Shown here: positions 30,101-40,500 of the stretch, piece by piece | How positions within the stretch are numbered: the stretch's first letter is position 1 | Layout of the letters: each line of letters begins with the position of its first letter | Notes under the pieces: generated by a model | Seen by the model: only the letters and a program-made list of their open reading frames with translations | Databases searched by the model: none | What the model was told of the DNA's origin: nothing | Position numbers and translations under genes: made by a program | NCBI RefSeq assembly: GCF_029227915.1 | Contig: NC_079876.1 | Location: 17,048,001 to 17,112,000 of the forward strand | DNA length: 64,000 nt | DNA from: Hydractinia symbiolongicarpus | Lineage: Eukaryota; Cnidaria; Hydrozoa; Anthoathecata; Hydractiniidae | Reading direction: 5' to 3'

Positions 30101-32037
30101 TCGGGGACACGTTTAAGTACTAAATATTGTTCATGTGTAGAAAGATTATAAATTAGATTGTCAGATTTTATTCATATTTTCTAAAAAGTTATTTCTAAGG
30201 CCACCGTTTTCAAGATCACACTCGTCCCCAGGGTGTTTTTGCCTTCTTGACATGAGAGACGACTCTCTCATATCAAAAAGACAAAAAGTTCTGGGGACAA
30301 GGGTGATGTTGGGATATTCGCCAGAAATGATTGTTTTGCCGTTTGATACGTATCACATCACAGTGTCTGCGGCTGAATAGAAGACAGAATCCTTTTAATT
30401 CTTTTACTGTCTTGAAACTACCTGCTATGACTAACAACAAGTAAAAAGCCCTTAATGTTGATTGGTTACTGAAAACGAGGCTACTTTGTTGACCAACTGG
30501 TTACATTCAAAAGCCTAAACTTGTACTTTTAAAAAAAAATATTGACTGTGAAAAAAAGAAGGCATAAAAATACCACATTTTTCAAATTTTTTTCATACTT
30601 AATTGATTTAGAATTTTTAACCTAGGTCTCATTGCGAACACTTAATTACTTTTCCTCAAAATCTTCTCATAGCCCACTTCCTGACCAATCCATCCTTGAC
30701 AAAGAAAGGTATTACTATCGCCATGAAAGTGAGGCTAGATCAAGAAGTCGAAAGATACGTCAAGCCGCACTATCTAGTCGATTCTGGTGGTAGTCAAGGC
30801 AGCGGTGTAGCCGTATACTTGAAAGATAAAAATCTGTTCTGTGAAATATCCACAAGAAATAAAACCTGGAGTGTAAGTGCTTTTTTTGATAAGCTTAAGA
30901 GGAAAAAAGTTAGGCGAGATATTTTGAAGTTTTGTTGAAATGCACCACATAAAATCCACGCTAAATTTGAACCAAATTCATCAATTCCTTCAAATATTGA
31001 AAACCAATTTAATTTTGAGAGCAATTATTTAAGTGACCTTTAAAAGATTGAGGTTTTCTCATTCTTCTCAGTCTTATCCTGGTTTTTGCTAAAATTTTTT
31101 ATCTCATTACCTATGCACAAACAAATTAGTGAAATTTCTTGTTTCTAGCTCAACACACCAGTTGAAAGTGATGATTGGTTGTATATTCTCCTAACATGGA
31201 GCAAAAGTCAAGGAATGGTGTTGTATATTAACGGCGTTATTCGAAGTGTGTGTATTCGTCCGGAGAAAACCGTGCAAGCCAATCAAAACAAAGGCGCGGA
31301 TATTTTAGCGATTGGTAAATCAACAGCCAATGAAAGCGATACTTTCGCTCGTTTCCAGATCACTTTGTTTACAGTTCTAAAAACGTTCACACCAAAGAGC
31401 GAAAGTTTTCGCACTTTTGCGTATTATGTTGGTAGAGCAATTACGAATGCTTTTGAAAGTAAGCGAGTCGTTTTTTAATCTCGTGTTTTTGCTCGATTGT
31501 TGCAAACGTCTTCAACCGATATAAACAATGATTGTTAAGTATGATGTAAATGTTTTGCTTGTGAGAAATAAAATAAGGCCTGTGTGTTAAAGATCTGTCA
31601 GATTATGGGTGAAGCATAAAAAAGTTGTGCTATCGAGTTAAATTTTAAAACACGTGTATGTTATTTACAAATGCTGTGACAACCATTGTTTCAGTTTTTA
31701 TTCTTTTTTAGCTGCCTCGATGAGTCAAGAAACTGTACTAATATGCGAATACCAATCGAGAACAATATCTTGTCCAGCCGATCAAGTTATCGAGATTGTC
31801 TTTGCCAATTTCGGCCGTACCTCCTCGCGGCCGTGCGCTTGGGGAACTCACCACCAGACGAATTGTACGTTACCGAACGCCATTACGACAGCGAGAGAAC
31901 GTTGCAATGGTTTGAATTCATGCCAGTTGATTGCGAAGAATTCTATGTGGAAAGGTAACCCGTGTCCTGGAATCATCAAATACGTCGAAGTGAAGTTTAT
32001 TTGTGATGAAGTTGGTCCAGAAGGTATGGCGGCGTAA
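15149..32037 (+). CDS. Giant secreted LamG / mucin / SUEL-lectin protein
   Basis: Fourteen exons close in frame to 2,454 aa: 15149-15491, 17980-18173, 19498-19774, 20295-20594, 20843-24451, 24942-25154, 26013-26212, 26781-27210, 27553-27752, 28823-29255, 29563-29892, 30673-30872, 31149-31458, 31712-32037. Met45 (15281) starts a clean signal peptide (MHICLFFLCCIIPRTSCA) and may be the true start. Order: LamG-like domain 1 (exons 1-3), an orphan domain of about 100 aa (exon 4), a Thr/Ser/Pro/Gln mucin region of about 1,200 aa (exon 5), LamG 2 (6-8), LamG 3 (8-10), LamG 4 (10, 12, 13) and two Cys-rich SUEL/D-galactoside lectin domains (exons 11 and 14; ANYGRTSE, ANFGRTSS, CPGVIKYL, CPGIIKYV). 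LamG middle exons are nearly all exactly 200 nt. Exon 8 may instead end at 27198. No membrane anchor is seen; an extracellular matrix or mucus role is inferred. Confidence 0.85.
16456..17454 (+). CDS. METTL22: METTL22-like protein methyltransferase, intronless and nested
   Basis: A single uninterrupted frame of 332 aa (an upstream in-frame Met at 16405 would add 17 residues). The start MGDYDDLVLSEVHIN aligns with the family's LSDVHL-type N-terminus. Next come the conserved HATPLDKVGKQMWNGSFVMA block (about residues 77-96), motif I LELGCGIGFSS (about 111-121), the acidic YCTDYSDE, LDWF, and LIFAADCIYD, then LSIEKRINFT. METTL22 is a seven-beta-strand SAM-dependent lysine methyltransferase; the human enzyme acts on Kin17. 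Here it lies wholly inside intron 1 of the LamG gene, same strand. An AATAAA overlaps its stop codon. The lack of introns suggests a retrocopy or full intron loss, but the frame is intact. Confidence 0.88.
   Translation: MGDYDDLVLSEVHINPEDQPVDNAFVSRFILKVSDDLVEDTSSNEYCTKYDSDGDVIYRKEYLQLQNEVAITIKHHHATPLDKVGKQMWNGSFVMADYILNSSDIKEKYCLELGCGIGFSSIVCAMKSKHLYCTDYSDEILQLCSENVNLNELAYNNDAPLLSSDEYIKIRNLDWFDTNLKDFNHSEVNSVFNEFLYKNSKRNVSEKFIWQENDISCLQKTNLIFAADCIYDETLTEKLFNAIFFFVFLSRQKEVTVYLSIEKRINFTIEDVDVAASSYNHLMLMFTGLKNGSFGDVFKGNCVIEEVPLTFSQHIDYNRTKYLQLWKILFAK
20843..24451 (+). other. Mucin-like mega-exon of the LamG gene
   Basis: Exon 5 (3,609 nt, about 1,203 residues). It has two poly-Thr blocks (about 21190-21300 and 23255-23400), Pro/Ser/Gln/Lys-rich spacers with repeated GQETSSGTSTGQN and PSQETSAGTSTGQN motifs, and a Gly/Gln region (about 22880-23210). 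Two copies of a 30-residue Cys module start NDCLNFPNCNPS (about 23575 and 23850). Dense Thr/Ser predicts heavy O-glycosylation. Long minus-strand frames here are Val/Ser-rich shadows of the Thr codons. Confidence 0.85.
25418..25590. repeat. 10-bp tandem array ATCATTTTTC
   Basis: About 16 units of ATCATTTTTC with sporadic shorter units (ATCATTCATCACC) in LamG intron 6. The phase-shifting reading frames (FHHFSSFFI) are artefacts of the repeat. Confidence 0.95.
27492..27604 (+). repeat. Local duplication of the exon 9 start
   Basis: A 41-bp segment at 27492-27532 is repeated at 27564-27604, with about seven differences. The second copy is the start of LamG exon 9 (FIMMPSLDPAGLTFTV). The first copy stays in the same frame but lacks a good acceptor in front of it. 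Confidence 0.8.
28391..28462. mobile_element. Short palindromic MITE, CACCCTTGT family
   Basis: A 72-bp near-palindrome: CACCCTTGTTCCCAGGTTTT on the left and its partner CCCTGGGGACGAGGGTG on the right, with TTTGTCTTTTT against AAGAAGGCAAAAA between them. It lies in LamG intron 9. A related copy is at 30219-30305. Confidence 0.7.
30219..30305. mobile_element. Short palindromic MITE, second copy of the CACCCTTGT family
   Basis: An 87-bp hairpin with arms CACTCGTCCCCAGGGTG and CTGGGGACAAGGGTG, and inner arms ending GAGAGACGACTCTC. It lies in LamG intron 11. A further half-element-like match (GGGGACAAGGGTC) is at about 12193. Confidence 0.7.
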
Positions 32038-32511
32038 CAATTTTGTGTTGTGTTAGTGTTATTCAAATAAACTATTTTCTGTCTTCGTGGCGCCGTTTTG
32101 AAATTGTGTAACTTTCTAAAACAGTCTTGCAAGCCAACTAAAAACCAGGAAAATTATAAAAAAATATATGTTCAAACAGGGAAATCAGGAAATGTGAGTG
32201 AAAAATCCAGTCCTGTGTTTTTCAATTTTCAATTTTCGATTCGATCCCACGGCTTATAGGGTTTTTTATATGAGAAGGAAATACGCGTCTAATCCTTATC
32301 AAAAAACGCTACAGGCCTTGGGATCGAGGATGTTCGATTTTAATCAATGTGAATATGGGATATCAATCATTTTCGACTTTTACCTAGGGTTTCCGGGGTT
32401 TTGCAGAGTTAGGGAAAGAAAGAGTCCAGGGTGAGCATGTGGTGTTCTATCAAGCTTATTACTGCTCTTCTTGTATGTGTCGCAAGATATTTTTGTTGTT
32501 GTTGTTTTTAG

Positions 32512-32570
32512 CCGTGACTAAATCATCATACATTGGCAACGAAGATCCCAACTCACTTGTGATACCATAA
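32512..32570 (+). other. Possible alternative last exon of the LamG gene
   Basis: A consensus acceptor (TTGTTTTTAG) is followed by 59 nt reading AVTKSSYIGNEDPNSLVIP and then TAA. It is in phase with a donor (GAAG, then GTATGG) at 32023 inside the terminal SUEL exon. Use of this exon would replace the last four codons with 19 residues. Both ends are plausible; an AATAAA follows each (about 32065 and 32896). Confidence 0.4.
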
Positions 32571-33235
32571 AACGTGTCATCTTTTACCCAACAAAAAGGT
32601 TGACTTTGCAAGATGACTTAGGAGACCTAGGGTTTAAGTTGTAAACATTGTAAAAACAACAAAAAAGTATATAAGATGTTGCTATGGAAACAAGACATCA
32701 GATCGAACAGAAGTTGTAGTGTTCGTGACAACCTGCAATAGAAGCGGTAGTCTTCTTAAAACGGCGAATTCATAACAATGAAAAGTTTTCGCGCAATTCG
32801 AATGTACTATCAGTAAATGCCATCACAGATCCTTAGTATAATATTAGTTGATTATTTTTGTATATTCATGTAAATTCACAGATTGATGGACGACAATAAA
32901 AAACATTTTAACATTGGGCAACAAATATACGGACCCGCAGTTATAATATTACACTGTATATTATATATGTTTAAAAAATAAAATATTTAGAATTTCTATT
33001 TAACCACCATTTTTTTGGTTTGTTTTTCTGTTATTTTATATTTTGCTAACCATTGTTATTTTGTCCACCTTTCATGTAAAAAAAGCTTCTCGCGTGAATT
33101 GTCCAAAAATAGATGACTTGTCAGTGTTATATTATACGGGCACATTCTTGTAGGTAGGACCGTAGAGGGTGAAATAATTTTTTAAAAGCACAAAATCTTT
33201 TTTTTTTAACTATATTTTAAGCATATATAGGGGAG

Positions 33236-33516
33236 TACAGTTAACTCCCGGTAACTTAGTCTTAAAAAATGAGGTTATAGTTGAAGCGAGGTCGAGAAAC
33301 AATTACCGGGAAAAGGTGATAAAAACTGACATTTATCCAGTCCTCGATTTCCTCTTCTCGAGTAAAAAAGTTCATGTTATCCAAAGAAATAAGTCTCAGG
33401 TAACGAAATGGGTCGAGTTAATAACGAATGTTCGAGTTATCCGGGGTTCGAGTTAACCGGAGTTTTTTATAAGGAAGTATTACGAAAGTTCAAGGGATCC
33501 ACGGAAATGGGTTGAG

Positions 33517-33570
<54 letters not shown>

Positions 33571-33787
33571 TATATTTATAGTGGCAGTCCCCAGAATAAT
33601 CTCTCAGCTTTTAGAAAGTTTCAGATTTTTTCCACTGGGGGCCACATATAATTTCGAGTTATCTGGTGTTCCATTGTCGTCCCCAGAATTCTTCGAGATT
33701 AAAACATCGAAAACTTCCGAGGTTTATCTTCATGAGCTCTGGGGTCGAGAATGCTGGTGTTCGAGTTTAACCGGGAGGCAACTGTAT
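33236..33787. mobile_element. MITE-like element with imperfect TIRs and GTTCGAGTTA-type internal repeats
   Basis: The left end TACAGTTAACTCCCGGTAAC and the inverse of the right end (TACAGTTGCCTCCCGGTTAA) are imperfect inverted repeats whose outer TA could be a target duplication. Inside, GTTCGAGTTATCCGGGG, GTTCGAGTTAACCGGAG and similar motifs recur. A related copy in the opposite orientation is at about 58553-58898. No coding capacity. Confidence 0.6.
33517..33569. repeat. ATA trinucleotide microsatellite
   Basis: A pure run of 17-18 ATA units inside the MITE-like element at 33236-33787. Confidence 0.98.
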
Positions 33788-35077
33788 TTCTTTTTTAATT
33801 GGATTTATTCGACTTCCACGGCCGTTGTTTATATTTTCTGCCTACAGGAGTAAGTGCGCATGTAAATGGTCCCCCTCAACGCAAAAATCAAAACATTTTG
33901 CATGAAAAGTGGTCTATAAATGGAATCTAGGCACTCGCGGCAATCATCCTTTTTATTTCAAATCTGAACGCCTGAATATGTTTAAAAGCACCGGTATTTT
34001 CTCTGTAAACATAAAATTTTCTTTATTAATGTGTTTTCTTTTCCGTCAGCTATTACTTATGTAAAAATTCTGTCAAGAAAACAGCGGAATACCTCGGAAA
34101 GATCTTACAGGACAGAGGGTCGACCCTCTAGGGCTTGGATGAACATGTGTGCGGGACAGTACGCAGGATTGTAAACAAACATGGCGTTCCTGTTGCTTCG
34201 ATTCTTTATATCGCTCAAATTAAATGACGTGACTTCCCACAATATAGCTACAGCATTTTGGCTAAATTTAAGGGAATACTATAACACATATTTATTTACT
34301 TAAGGTCTTTGTTGGGCAGAGATTTTAGGAATCTCTGTATACCTTCATTTGGAGTTTGAACATGTTGCAGGCAGGGAGTTGTGTGTCTGCCACAGCGCTG
34401 ACCCTAATTGAGTTTGCGTATCTCAAAGAAAGCATTAAATACTCCAGGACTCCCCATCAAAGCCATGGTCCCTCCTGGAAATAATAGACAGGGTATATCC
34501 CTTGATATTTGTGAGGCTAGCCATGTAAGATATGCACATCCATCTAGCTACCTGTCTATAAATTTGCAAAAACAAGTTTTTAAAAAAGAATAATGCTAGC
34601 TATAAATTATATAAACTTTCATTTTTAATTACTTTAAACTTTATTTTATGTACAATTGCTGTTGTTTAAGAATTCTATAAACTTTATTGGTATTGACAAG
34701 ATACGACAAGATCATCTCGCACATCTCATCTATCTATTATCTTTCAGCAATCAATAATTTTTTCTCTTGAAAACAAAGTTATAATCCATACAAGTTGTGT
34801 GTACATATGAAAGCTTGCTGTAAGTTGTATATACTGTATCATTCAAGCTGGTATGATATTCATTTTCCTTGATTGTATTTATGAAGGTATTTAGGGCCAT
34901 ATTATTACTGTGCTACAATGCATGTACACAATGTTAGTTTGTTATATGTTAGTTTTACTATGCCATCAAATAGCACAGCATGAAAGAGAAAAAATAAAAA
35001 TACAGCCACAGATCACAAGAATTGTTTTTTATTCATTCAAGCGAGTTTAACGTATTTGAGGAGTTATTTAAATTTGT

Positions 35078-37106
35078 ATGTTTTTCACAAAAGATATGTT
35101 AAAGCAGCCAAGAAGTATATTGAGGAACTACGAAATTTGTTGTCATGTTTTGAAACGAAGTTTGAAAAGTTACTCGGAACAACATGCAATAGTAAAGGCT
35201 AGAACTTTAGCTGATAATAATGCTGTAAAGAATGTAAAACGTCTACTAGATACAGATTTGATCCTATATTTAAATTATATAACTCGATCTGAGCAAGACG
35301 AACTAATGAAAGAAATTGATAAATTATTTCGTCGAAAGAAATATGAATATGATCATTGGGATGGGGTATGTAATGTACAGTTTGTTGAAGAAAATAGTTG
35401 TGATCATGCCTAAATAAACCGGCTTGGTGTGTAACAAACATCACATAATACATTGTTGTTGTCAAGAAGATTTCTTTCTAACTTAGAAGAAGTCTTACAA
35501 GATAATTTTACTTGCTAAACACATTAAAATAATGCTTAGTGTGACCTGTTATTAACCTGGCCTTAATTAAAAAATGTATTTAGAATTTAACTGGAATTGC
35601 ATAAATGTATTTATTTTTAAGGCGATAACAGGGTTTAGAGAAACCGAAAAGACCAGATGGAATGCTCAAAACCAGGCTGTGTTAAATAGGATAAGAAGTA
35701 CATGTTTTGGTGATGATGAAAAAATGATACCAGGTGTTCATGTGCTAGATCTTGCAAAAAATGGGTGGGTACCATATGCAATTGTCATTGTGACAATGTT
35801 AAGTATGACTTTGTAGCAAGTTTTTATTATTTAGATCTATTCACCCACATACAGACAGTGTAAAAGTAAGTAAGTATGTTTTTTTACTGATATGTGTTAT
35901 ATGTGTTAGCTATATATATGCCTGTATATATAATGAGAACACATGTTGATAAAATGTTACTATATTTTGTTATTTTTAGAAACTTCAACTTTTTCTTTTT
36001 AGTTCTGTGGCACAACAATAGCCGGATTAAGTTTATTATCATCTGCAGTTATGAGATATACGTCCACAAAATATGAAGATTTAACTGTGGATGTATTGCT
36101 TCCTGAATTCTCTGTGTATGTTATGAAGTACGTATTTTAGTGTTGTGTTTGTATAAATTTTGTCTTGATGTTTATATTTATGTTGATTTATTTAGGATGT
36201 ACATAGTAACTTAGAAAATCTGTGGCACTAACGTTTATCATACACGAAAACATTGCGCTTGTATCTATAAACTTTGTTGCAAGCATTGACAAAATGTAGT
36301 AAAAAACACTTTTTGACCATGTGTATACAAACATTGGGATGAAGTTTATTAAGGATCTTGTTTTAGTAATTCACTAGATAAAAGGAAGTAATTTAATAAA
36401 ATCCTAGCAATATCTAGATTTTGTAAAATATAAAGTAAGTAATTAGGTTAACAAAATTAAGGCCAGGTGCCCGGAAACTTTGATTTGTTAACCTTGAGGC
36501 CTATATACATAATAAATTGATAATATACACATAACAGTAGGAAGACGAAGAGACACAGCAAGTTTAGCTTCCATAAAAACAACACTACTGATTCGCATCT
36601 ATTAAGTCAAAAATTGAAGTTTTTAAATGCTTGTATTTTGCTCAACATACATCATTGTTTGGAAATTCTATTTTTTATATAAATACTAATGTATTCCCTG
36701 TCTCGGAACGAAAAATTAAATGTTTTTTTTCCAAACCTTTGTTCCCCTTTAAGTTAACATAAATTGATCTTAATAAAACTAAGGAAGTGAATTGGCTCAG
36801 TTTGTATTGTGTTTATACAGAAGATTGTAACCTTTTATTGATAGATCTGGTGTCTTTACCTCAGAGGGTCCTAAGACCTTAGAAACTTTGTTGTGGATAA
36901 ATATGTTTTGAATTGGTTGTTTTCAGGGCTTATATATTCTTGATGTATCCTTAAAAAATTATTATAATTATATACGTTTTCTTTATAGAAACACCTTTCG
37001 ATATGATTTTAAACATGAATTACTTGGTGAGGATGACTCAAAATGGAACAATCAAGTTGTTCCACGAAACAGAAGAGTTTCGGTGTTGATGCGAAATGAT
37101 TCTTAA
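35078..37106 (+). CDS. ALKBH7: ALKBH7, mitochondrial AlkB-family dioxygenase
   Basis: Five exons close in frame to 234 aa: 35078-35365, 35622-35764, 35835-35865, 36003-36127, 36989-37106. The basic N-terminus (MLKQPRSILRNYEICCHVLK from Met7) fits mitochondrial import. Conserved blocks follow: KYEYDHWDGAITGFRETEK, VHVLDL, the iron-binding HxD (H149-x-D151 in IHPHTDSVK), CGTTIAGLSLLSSAVMRY, the distal His205 (YDFKHELL) and the 2-oxoglutarate Arg (RNRRVSVLM). ALKBH7 is a Fe(II)/2-oxoglutarate enzyme of the mitochondrial matrix linked to programmed necrosis, fatty-acid metabolism and mitochondrial RNA demethylation. Length matches the human protein (221 aa). An AATAAA lies at about 37150. The first Met is chosen as the longest frame; Met7 is equally possible. 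Confidence 0.93.
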
Positions 37107-37523
37107 ACACAACAATGGAATGCAAATACATATCTTATATTAACTTTGTAATAAAAGCACTTTTATGACAAGTGTCAACTAGTTGCATAGAATTTGCCTT
37201 GGTGCCAGTTTTTATAATAATATTTTTTATTTCTTTACTATTTATAAAGAGTTCTTGTATACTAGAGATTGCAACTGTCTGTTTTTATAATCTGTATGCA
37301 CATTATTCAAATTTGTCATCTCTATTTATTACTACGAGAGATATGAATGTAAGGCCGTATTATAAATCCCATTATATGTTTAAGGCCTCTTGCAAATTTC
37401 GACTCAAGTGATAGCATACGGTAAAGGTGGTATGTATTATGTGTTTCTTCTTTATTATTTAGAAAAATAACAAAAAAAAAATAAATAAGCACTTAAGAAA
37501 GAACTATCTGCGTCAAGAAAAAA
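37107..37523. other. Short intergenic gap between ALKBH7 and the thioredoxin-fold gene
   Basis: It contains the ALKBH7 3' UTR with AATAAA at about 37150 and the presumed promoter of the next gene on the same strand. Nothing else is evident. Confidence 0.5.
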
Positions 37524-40500
37524 ATGTCATGTTTGGGATTTCTTTTGATTTTACTTCACATTATGTTGGGTAAGTAATTATGTTAACATCAGTCTTGCCT
37601 TTTAGCTTTTTTAATGAAATATTTAATCAGTCTTTTTTAACCAATACATTAGTTTCTTTTGTAACCAATTACATTAGTTTGTTATCTTATTTTGTTATTT
37701 TTGGCCTTCCTTTAAGTCAAAATTGTACAAAACAGCAACATGGTTTTTAAACAAAAAATAAAAATCAATTTTACATCTTTTATAATATTTTCTTTCTGCA
37801 TAGTCTTACAAAAACAAACAAACAAACAAAAAAATACTTCGACCCTTTTGTTAAATTCAGGCTACTGTTTTGCAATAATAAATTTCTCATAATAGCCTAT
37901 TCATATAGTAACTCCAATTCCAGAGCCTTTTTTCTCTCAATGTTGCTACAATACAAGCAATAAAATAAACAAAAACAAGGTTGTTTGTAACTGACTTTTA
38001 AGTAACTGCATTTGTGCAGCCCTTTTTTGTTGTGCATTATAAATCAAAACAGTCATTTATTCTTTGCAATAAAGCCCCTCACAATTTGATTTTAAATAAT
38101 GTTTGAACTTGATGCATTCAAAACACCTTTTGTTTGATTGTATGGATTTAATTGTTAGAAAAATAAACTTCTACGCACTGACTGATTAATTGTTGATTTT
38201 TATTTTTGTATTCATCCGGCTTTAATCAGGGAATTAAAAATGTAATTAGCTTTTTTTCTGGAATACTATTTCACTGGGATTTTTCAATGCATGGAAACAT
38301 TTTCTATGACTTTACACTTTTAAAATACCAAGAAAGATTAAGAAAATTATGTTATGCCAGAGTAGAATTTCCCCTGTAGAAATTATGCTGTTGTCAACTA
38401 CCAGTGCTTTACATTTTTTTTACCCTAAATTTACCATTTAGCTATGGGTGTGCAGGTTCTCACTCGTCAAGAATACAAACAATATGTAAAAGAAGGACAA
38501 TGGGAGACGCCAGCATGTATACTCTTCCATAGCAATGGTAAGACATTCAATTGGCAAATTTATATTTCGTGGTGTCTTATTTTTTCAATTATAATTGTTG
38601 TTTAATAATATAATTGATTTTTGCCGCCTATTAAAGCAAATTAGGTCTTTTTATTTTAATCTTTACTTTGCTTTACTTTGCAACAATCTTGAAGATAAGA
38701 AAAATAAAATCAATAATTTCTTCAAAGTCATTTAAAAATTTATTCGTAGAACAATTTTATTCATTAGAATCGCACATATTACGGAGGTATTCGAACATAT
38801 TCATGAAAAAAAAGAATGACATCAAATTCTTTACAGTAGAGAAACACTTGGTAAGTGTTATTGTATGTTTTAGCATATTGAAGAAATTATTTGCAAAAGA
38901 AAAATTGCAGAATTAAAATTTGCGAATGAAAAACCTAGAAAATTGTGCAAATTACAGAATCGGAAAAAATTTGGAAATTTAAAATTGCAAATTGGTGATT
39001 TTATTTAGTGATCAATTTTATAGTAAGTTTGTGAAAAAATTGCGAATGAGTCAGAAATAAGTTGAAATTTAAAATATAAAAGCAAATGCTTGTCCATGTA
39101 AAATGTGCAATTTATGTTTGTGACTACAACACAAATTTCACCTTTTTATCTTCAACAATTTCTTCATAATTTAGAGACGAATAAAATATTGTAATAATTT
39201 TTGTATTAAAAAAAACTTTATAATAAAGATATCTGTATTCCGTTGAACATTTTCGCTTCCACCCCCCCCCCCCCCCCATCTCCTGGTTGCACTGGGCCTG
39301 AATCAATGTTTTTCTTTTTATAGATCAGTGATCAAAAAGTTTTCCCCTTTGCTAGATGTTATATTGGTCAAAGTACACAAAAGGATTTTGTGTTTAAAAA
39401 CAAAAGGAAGGGATTTTTGAAATGGATAAACTCATTGGTTAGTATGTTATATTGATAACAGCTATATATTTTAAGACCAGGCCTGGCAAGAAAGCAACGC
39501 AATAAGAGATTAAATTTAATTTCATATGAAACTCCACTTTTTCCAAAAGTGTCTGGATTAAGGTAGAAATATATTATTGAACGGACAAATACCAATACTG
39601 TTTGACTTCTCTGAAATATCTTTGAATGTGAGACAACGGTTTTATGGCTATTGTGCCTAAGCTTTACAGTCAACGTTGTAGGCCAGCATATGTTGCTGTG
39701 TTTTTACTGAATTAAAACCATTGTTTACTCAATTAAAAATTAAAATCAGTGTTTTTTTTTAAAGTACGTTTTTGTCTTTATGAAATCTCTTAAATGTTTG
39801 CAACATGCCTAAAACATATTTTTCCATTGAATCAGTGCTAAATTTTTGTTATAGGATACTATCTTACCATACAAACTGCTGATGGATCCTAACCTTGAGA
39901 AGTTGTCGGTCAAAGATGATGTTTTTATGCTTGTGATGATACCTGGAATTTTTAACTTTGAAAGTTCCGAGAAGCTATTAAAAGAGGTAAACTTTCCCGA
40001 CATGCATTTTTAATTTACCCAAGATGCGTCTTTAGTTTATTTCGTTTTCGGTATTTTACTTCTATTTTTATCCTTTTTATGATTTACTAGTTTTCTTTCA
40101 AAAAAATGATAAATGCTCATTAATGCTTTTGTTTTTAATGTTGAAGTCAAAGAGACCTGTGTTTTGATGCAGAAACGAATCACCATCAATATGTCAATTG
40201 TGTAAAATTCTTGATTAGAATTATATACAACAACAAATTATGATTTTAACTAATATTTGGATATCCAACGACACCATCATCAGACGAATCACTTCCTTAG
40301 CCTACATTAAGCTGTATGTATACTTTAGGTGATGGAGAGTAATGATGGCAGCCTAAAAGTTGACGCATACATGGTCCCACCAGACACTGAATGTGAAAGG
40401 TAGCATGCAGAGGAATACTTTTTCATGTCTAAATTTAAATTTTTGACAAAAAGTGTGACTTACTATCATAACAAATATTAATCTCATTAAAAAAAGTTTT

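Larger units (their letters stand above)
32571..35077. other. Intergenic stretch between the LamG gene and ALKBH7
   Basis: It holds a repeat element (33236-33787) and an ATA microsatellite. The remainder is AT-rich without a supported ORF. A palindrome GAGGGTCGACCCTC lies at about 34117. The 90-residue frame at 33581-33853 is inside the repeat element and is not a gene. Confidence 0.5.
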
